From assembly GCA_001598975.1 (NCBI GenBank), contig BBXU01002570.1, positions 1 to 14,061 of the forward strand: a stretch of 14,061 bases of DNA, read 5' to 3'. The first letter of the stretch is position 1. Every line of letters begins with the position of its first letter. This document shows, in pieces, positions 9,101 to 14,061 of the stretch. The notes under the pieces were generated by a model that worked only from the letters and a program-made list of their open reading frames with translations, did not search any database and was not told the origin of the DNA. This DNA comes from Parachlorella kessleri (lineage: Eukaryota > Chlorophyta > Trebouxiophyceae > Chlorellales > Chlorellaceae). The translations under genes and the position numbers were made by a program.

Positions 9101-12100
9101 CGCAGCCGCCGCAGCCGCACCGCTGCCAGCTGCTGCCGCGCTCCGCCCTGCGGGTTGGCCGGCCTCCTGCCCGCTGCCCCTGCATCCGCCTGTCACACCC
9201 AGCACCCTGCTGGCCCCACCACCACCAACACCACCACCGCCGCCACTGCCACTGCAAACCCCAGCAGGAGCAGCACCGCCAGCGGCAGCGGCGCCGGCGA
9301 AGGCCTGTGCGATGAGCGGCTGCAGGTGCGTGCGCTCCACATGGGCCAGGTAGAGGGAGCAGAGCAGGGTGGAGAGGGTGGAGCCCTGTGCCAGGCCGCG
9401 GCACTGGCGGTGCCAGTCGCGGCGCAGCTTGACCAGGTTGGCGGTGAGGTGCTGGCGCAGCAGGCACAGCAGCGCCGGGCGGGTCACACGGTCATAAACC
9501 ACCTGCACATGCACGGCAACCAGGCGCCCCACCCCTGAGAGCTGCCCTGTCAGGCGAGGTGGTCTGGAAGCCAACGAGAAGACCGGGCGAAACCGTAGGG
9601 TGGGTTCGCATTGTAGCGAATGCAAGAGCAGGGCAAGACACACATGGGGTGGCGCATGCCATGCTCGGCTACTCCATACCATGGTAGGCGCGGAAGTGCC
9701 AACAAGACAACACTGCCAGGCCCCTGCCCAGGGTCGCAGTTGTCTCCCAGGTTACACCTGGTCAAGTCCCACTGCGTGTCCTTCTCGCAACAGCCACACA
9801 TACCAGAGTCCACCCCCACCCCCCGTCGGTGCCAGCCCCCCTGCCTGCCTGCCTGCTGGATGCATGCCCTCTACCACACCTGGTCCACGAACGCCTTGCC
9901 GCGGAAGCCCTGAGCCAGCCTGTGGGCCAAGGCGGGGAAGTCGTGGGCGGCCCCGGCACACGCGCCAGCGGCCGTGGCCGCCCGGCGGTACAGCAGCTTC
10001 ACGCCACCAAGGGAGGGCACCACCTGCATGGGCGCCAGGCACCCCGCAAGAATGGATACATGTGCAGGGGGCCATGATGCTCTGCTACAGCAGGTGCTAG
10101 GCCTGCATGCATGCCACTAGGCAAGGGGAAGCACCTCCCCTTGTGATGTATGCAAGCTGGGGTGAAGTAGGTACGCTGGGACTGAACTGAGCCACCCACC
10201 CGCCCACTCACCCACCCACCAACCAACCTTCTTCCCTACCTACCCAGCACACGTGTTGCATGCACGGCACTGACAAGTCACCAGGCAGGCCCTGGCCGAC
10301 AGCCAACCCAACCTTGCCAGCATCCCAACACATGCAGCCCCTCCCTCCCCCACAGGCACGGTGTGACCCATGATGACCCACCTCTGTGTACTTGACTATC
10401 AGGTACTCCTGGTGTCGCAGCAGCGGCTCCACCAGCCCCAGCAGCAGCCCGATATCCACGTGGTCGAATGCCCGCGTCACATCCACGCTCACAAGGTAAG
10501 GCCGCAGGCCGCAAGCCGGCTGCTGGTGGGCAGCCGCAGTAGCAGCAGTGTCCGTGCCCGCCTCGCCTGTTCCAAACTGCCGCTGCCGCGATGGGCAGCC
10601 AACTTGTGCCGGTGCTGCCCCGGGGGTGTTGCCGGCCTGGGCAGGGTGCAAGGCTTGAAGGGGCCTGTGGCTGCCGGTGCCAGCCCCCGCGCCGGGCGCA
10701 GCCGATTTGGGGAGGGGACTGGTGGGGGCGGTACCGCTGGCGGGAGTCGTACCGCAGGCTGCGGCGGCCGCGCGCCACCTGCGGATGAAGGGCTGCAGGC
10801 GGCAGTAGGCGTCGTTCAGGCCAAAGATGGAGGCGCCCAGCGCGCCCGGCTGGGCTGCTGCCTCGAATTTGAGCACCTGCATGAGGAGGAGGACGACCAG
10901 GGATGAGGGTGGTGTGTGTTGGAGGCGGTGCAGAGGGGGATTCTGGGATGGGATGGGTGCCCCTGTAGGTGGTTTGGGGTCCCACAGGCCGTGCCAGGGA
11001 GGCGGGGGCCACGCTGCGTGGGTCAAAAGTAGGCCCAGCCTTGGGCACAAGGCGCTGGTCCTGTGCTGCAGGACTTGCCACAGGGTGTGTTGGTGTTGCT
11101 AAGCTACTCAAAGCAGGAACGCGCTGCGCCATAGCCCATGCTCCCACGGCTGGCAGATCAGTAGCCCCAACACGCATGCGCTATAACTGTGCCTTCTACC
11201 CGGGACCGACGCGCCCATGGTAACTTGCACCCAGGTGCCCGCCCCCACCTGGTACACATTCTGCAGGAAGGAGTTGACCGGCTTGAAGGTCAGCTTGACC
11301 GGCGGCTGCCGCTGGGCGCGCTTGGCTCCCACCACGCCCCAACCGGTGCCGACCCCAGGGCCGGGCCTCTGCCCTGCTGGTCCGGCCTTGGCCCCCGGGA
11401 AGGCGACTGTCGTGGCGCGGCCTAGGTTGACTATGAAGCGCATGCCTGCAGCCCAAGGGCGGTCCTCTCAGGGCCAGCCGTGTCTGTTGTGAGGGTCTAC
11501 CTACCTACTACCACTAGCTAGAACTTCTAGGCGCCCTGGACCTCCCCCCTAATGGCTGTTCGCTGTGTTAGCAACTCGCAACCTTGCCGTGCCTCCAATG
11601 GGCGAGCCTGGGAGCTTACTGCCAGCACAACAGCCGGTCCGTGCGAATACAGGGCTTCAGGGGGACGTAGGCACACCACCGCCTTGGGGAGCTCCCCACA
11701 GCCCTGCCCTTACCTGTGCGCTTGGGCAGCAGGCGCAGCTTGGCCACTCCCAGCTTGCGGCTCTGCAGTACGGCCTGGGCTTGCTGCCGTGGTACTGCCT
11801 CAAACTGGGAGCCCTCCAGCTCCCTCACAGCTGCATGGGCGAGCCGCGCCCACACCGGCTTCCTGCAAAGGAGTGCTACGCTATGTGGGGCTGATTGATT
11901 CCCTAGCACAGGACAGGCCTACAGCCCGGCAACTGCCTGGGTGCTGCCCACGGGGAAGGGACGCCCAGCGAGGCATCGCTGCACCATGGCGGCCGCTGCG
12001 GCACTGCTGGCCCTGGCTGCGGCCTGCTCACGGCTCCTTACGCTCACGCTCGACAAGTTCAAGCTCAAGCTCAAGGGAGGTTGAGCGACCCTACAGAATT

Positions 12101-14061
12101 AGTTTACTCAACTATAAGCCATAAGCCGGCTTGACTTTGAATTTATTGACCAGCTGGAGCATGGCCACAGCGCAGCATACCCACTTACCGATAGTAGAAG
12201 ACCTCCTGGCGGTAGGCCTCGCTCTCGGTGCAGTAGAAGTGCGCCCGCAGGAGCGGCACCACCACCACCGACAGCAGCCAGCCAAGCCACAGTGCCAGCC
12301 AGCGCTGCTGCGCGCTGTGGTCGCTGGGGCAAGCAGCAGCCGCGCGGCGCGGTGCCGCGAAGGGCGGCCTGTCCGGCTGCTTGGCAGCTGGGTTGGCGCG
12401 GCGACAAGCCCCGTGTTGCCGCTGGCCGCGGGCTCTATCCGCTGGCGCTTCTGGGGTGACATGCACCTGCACGGCAGCTGCTTGGGCTCCTCCCACATAT
12501 GTGCGAGCCTGTAGCTGCTGTCCCTGGCGCGCTTGCTGCTGCCCTCCCTGCGGCTGCTCCTGTGCTGCCCCATGCTGGGCCCGCTGCGGCTGTGCTGTCG
12601 CCCGCAGCCAGGCACACTGCCCCAGCCGCATGCCCTGTAGCGCCTGGTGCACCGACATCTGTTCGTAGCGCCGCAGCCCCACAAAGCGGCGGATCGCTGC
12701 CCGCAGCCGGCCGCGGTTGTGGCGGGAGCCCAGCAGGGCGGCGGGCAGCAGGCGCCGCACCACGCCCCACACGAAGGCAGCCACCTGCTGGTGGGGCACA
12801 AACTCCGATGCCAGGGAGGCCGGGCCAGCTGGCGGGGGCGCCTGTAGAGGCTGCTGCTGCCGCTGCTGTGCCTGCTGAGAGGAGCCAGCTTGTTTCCCAA
12901 CCCCCGCATCCACATTGGCCATGACATCTACTGTCCCCGGTTCTCCTTCCACAGGCTGCGTGGCCGGCAGGCTGGCCCACTGCTGCTCCTCAGAGTCTGG
13001 CACCACTGTCAGCAGCTGTGTAGCGGGCTGAGTGGGCGGTGCCACGTCAGCTGAGGGCGCCGCCAGCTCGGCACTGCCCAACAGGATGCCAGCTGGCGGG
13101 GCGCCGCCAGCGTGAGCAGCGGCAGCTATGGAGGCCACTACATGCACAGGCCCCCTCAGCGTTGTGCATGCTGCGCCCGCTGCTCCTGGGGATGTGGTCT
13201 GCCTGGGGCGCTTGCGCCTCGCTGAGTCGCCCGGAGACCCCAGAAGCTCAGGCAGGGCCCTAATCGCCCCATTTGGCAAGCAGCACTCCAGAACACCTGT
13301 CAGGCCGCTGAGCTGCTGTCGGTGGTGCTTGCCCTGCTGCTCGCTGTGGTACAGATCGTCCATGAGGCTGTCCAGGTCTGCCAGCGGGGCCCTGGCTGCC
13401 ACAACCGCTGCTGCTGTGGCATGGTCGGCTGCAGGCACGGCGGGGCAAGCCGGCAGCCTGCCCTCTGGGCAGTGCACAGCCGCCGGCATACCAGAGCCCC
13501 CATATGAAGCCTCCAGCCCAGCACCGGGACCTGGTACGGTGCCCGCTGCTTGTGCCGCCCAGCCTCCCTGGCTGCTGCTCCTAGGGCCCGGTGCCGCTAG
13601 GAGGCAGGCATCCTCAGGCTCCCCACTGCCTGCCTTGGCGGCGGGCAGGCTGTCCAGCTGGTACAGCTCATCCATGAGAGTATCCAGGTCAGCAGCTGGG
13701 CACTCAGCCACAGTCCCAGTCGGTGGTGCGGCTGCAGGCGGCGGCATGCCGCCCTGGGCCGGCACCGGTTTGCCTCGGGCGCCTGGCGCCAGTGTCGCTG
13801 CTGCTGCTGCTGAGGGCTGTGGGACTTGTGCTGTGCAGACAAGCTGCGCCAGCTGCTGGCGCTGGGGCTGTGGTACCTGCTGCGAGTGCTGCTCTAGTTG
13901 CCTCCCACGCTGCTGTTGCTGCTGCTGCTGCTGCTGTGCCAGCTGGTCTCCGGACGGCTGTGACTGCTGTGAGGGTCGCTGCGGCGGCGGGGGGCATGAG
14001 GCTGGGGCACGCAGCTGATGGGGCAGGGGGCAATGCTTGTTCAGGAGGAGGCAGTAGGGCA
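6129..14061 (-). CDS. TERT: Telomerase reverse transcriptase (TERT), 5' end outside window
   Basis: TERT is the catalytic subunit that copies the telomerase RNA template onto chromosome ends. The exons I can place are 14061-12189 (open to the window edge), 11862-11714, 11445-11249, 10876-10382, 10023-9880, 9502-8698, 8378-8183, 7608-7443, 7047-6917, 6584-6504 (tentative) and 6306-6129; all junctions are GT-AG with matching phase. Domains in order: Gln/Ala/Pro-rich N-terminal linker; RNA-binding domain with FVWGVVRRLLP, GSRHNRG and QCAWLR, then T motif WLLSVVVVPLLRAHFYCTE; motif 1 (LRLLPKR); motif 2 (RFIVNLG); GASIFGLNDAY; motif A (VDVTRAFDHVD, 10486-10454); motif B' (QGSTLSTLLCSLYLAHVE); motif C (LLLRLVDDFLLLT, DD at 8764-8759); motif D (NPHKTK); motif E (KWCGLLVN); thumb ending DVFLHIRY. 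The catalytic Asp triad is complete. About 1,470 residues are visible, already longer than human TERT (1,132) although the TEN domain is not seen. Long low-complexity expansions account for the excess. Some thumb sequence between 6917 and 6584 may be missing from this model. Confidence 0.95.
6877..6904 (-). repeat. G-run tract next to a TERT splice donor
   Basis: On the gene strand this reads G4, T, G10, TT, G11, directly after a T7 run. It begins 12 nt inside the intron that follows the exon ending at 6917. It is quadruplex-capable in the pre-mRNA and is also prone to sequencing-length error. Confidence 0.8.
8054..8135. repeat. Two tandem 41-bp AT-rich repeats in a TERT intron
   Basis: Copies 8054-8094 and 8095-8135 differ at about 6 of 41 positions. 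Both contain the palindrome ACATATGT and the string AGCATCAAACACC. They lie in the intron between exons 8378-8183 and 7608-7443. They are far more AT-rich than their surroundings. Origin unknown; no transposon ends are evident. Confidence 0.85.
8792..9310 (-). repeat. Low-complexity Gly/Ala coding expansion in TERT
   Basis: About 174 codons between the end of motif B' and the start of motif C, in frame and without a stop. They are dominated by Gly and Ala, including GGT/GGC runs near 9220-9250 and a GCA run near 8893-8910. Triplet slippage is a likely source. A central stretch (EDSCCPIVVGSEARYPGHL) is less repetitive. It could be translated, or parts could be unrecognised introns; the catalytic domain continues normally on both sides. 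Confidence 0.7.
10195..10217 (-). other. Quadruplex-type motif in a TERT intron
   Basis: On the gene strand there are five runs of three G separated by loops of 1, 5, 1 and 1 nt. This satisfies the usual G3+N1-7 quadruplex pattern. It lies in the intron between exons 10876-10382 and 10023-9880. The pattern is seen directly; folding and function are not known. Confidence 0.7.
12330..12601 (-). repeat. Gln/Ala-rich insertion inside the TERT RNA-binding domain
   Basis: About 90 codons between QCAWLR and the helix that starts the T motif (RWLALWLGWLLS). They contain several QQ and Q-rich patches (QEQPQGGQQQARQGQQ). Human TERT has only about 16 residues at this point. The insertion is in frame with conserved blocks on both sides. 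Confidence 0.75.
13340..13693 (-). repeat. Duplicated acidic motif in the TERT N-terminal linker
   Basis: Two copies of ADLDxLMDxLY occur: ADLDTLMDELYQL at 13693-13655 and ADLDSLMDDLYHS at 13381-13343, about 104 residues apart. The differences between the copies are largely synonymous or conservative (Thr/Ser, Glu/Asp), which argues that the protein sequence is under selection. The sequence between them is low-complexity Ala/Gly/Pro. Confidence 0.8.
13910..13936 (-). repeat. Polyglutamine tract (CAG/CAA) in TERT N-terminal region
   Basis: Nine consecutive Gln codons, eight CAG and one CAA, in the frame that continues into the RNA-binding domain. The surrounding residues are also Gln/Pro/Ser-rich and look disordered. 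Confidence 0.75.

Noticed and set aside
8471..9538. 355-codon open frame on the plus strand
   Set aside because: It lies antisense to the TERT exon with motifs B' and C. It is low-complexity and arises from high GC and triplet repeats.
13128..14018. 296-codon plus-strand open frame
   Set aside because: Antisense shadow of the TERT N-terminal exon, with Cys/Ser/Ala runs produced by CTG repeats read in another frame.
6129..14061. Reverse transcriptase as part of a retrotransposon
   Set aside because: The T motif, the RNA-binding domain, the TERT-type B' (QGSTLSTLLCSL) and motif E, and multiple introns identify telomerase; no LTR, gag, integrase or endonuclease is seen.

Overview
The window looks like nuclear DNA from a green alga (Chlorophyta). 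This is an inference from four observations: genes are GC-rich and split by short GT-AG introns; coding and non-coding DNA carry many CTG/CAG and GCA/GGT triplet runs; the APC10 C-terminal half and the ZSWIM7 N-terminal half read closest to land-plant homologues as I remember them; and a TGTAA pentamer, the usual chlorophyte poly(A) signal, follows the APC10 stop codon. Nothing here looks bacterial, viral or CRISPR-related.

Layout from left to right. Positions 1-1611 hold no gene I can support. A compact gene at 2088-1612 (minus) encodes an unrecognised histidine-rich single-pass membrane protein. A six-exon minus-strand gene at 3449-2246 encodes a 137-residue ZSWIM7/SWS1 homologue (Shu complex, homologous recombination) and includes a 22-nt microexon. 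About 300 bp away and divergently oriented, a plus-strand gene at 3747-5188 encodes APC10/DOC1, the substrate-receptor subunit of the anaphase-promoting complex. About 5190-6128 is a convergent 3' intergenic stretch.

From 14061 down to 6129 (minus) lies one large multi-exon gene for telomerase reverse transcriptase (TERT). The RNA-binding domain, reverse-transcriptase motifs 1, 2, A, B', C, D and E and the C-terminal thumb can all be followed exon by exon with matching splice phases. The gene enters from the right edge, so the N-terminal TEN domain is not visible. The three catalytic aspartates are present, but the protein carries long low-complexity expansions at positions where other TERTs are tight, above all about 174 residues between motifs B' and C.

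The three recognised genes act in DNA recombination (SWS1), cell-cycle proteolysis (APC10) and telomere synthesis (TERT). They are separate transcription units, and any functional link from proximity is speculative. Exon models were built by eye from splice consensus, phase and remembered family conservation; no alignment, database search or transcript data were used.
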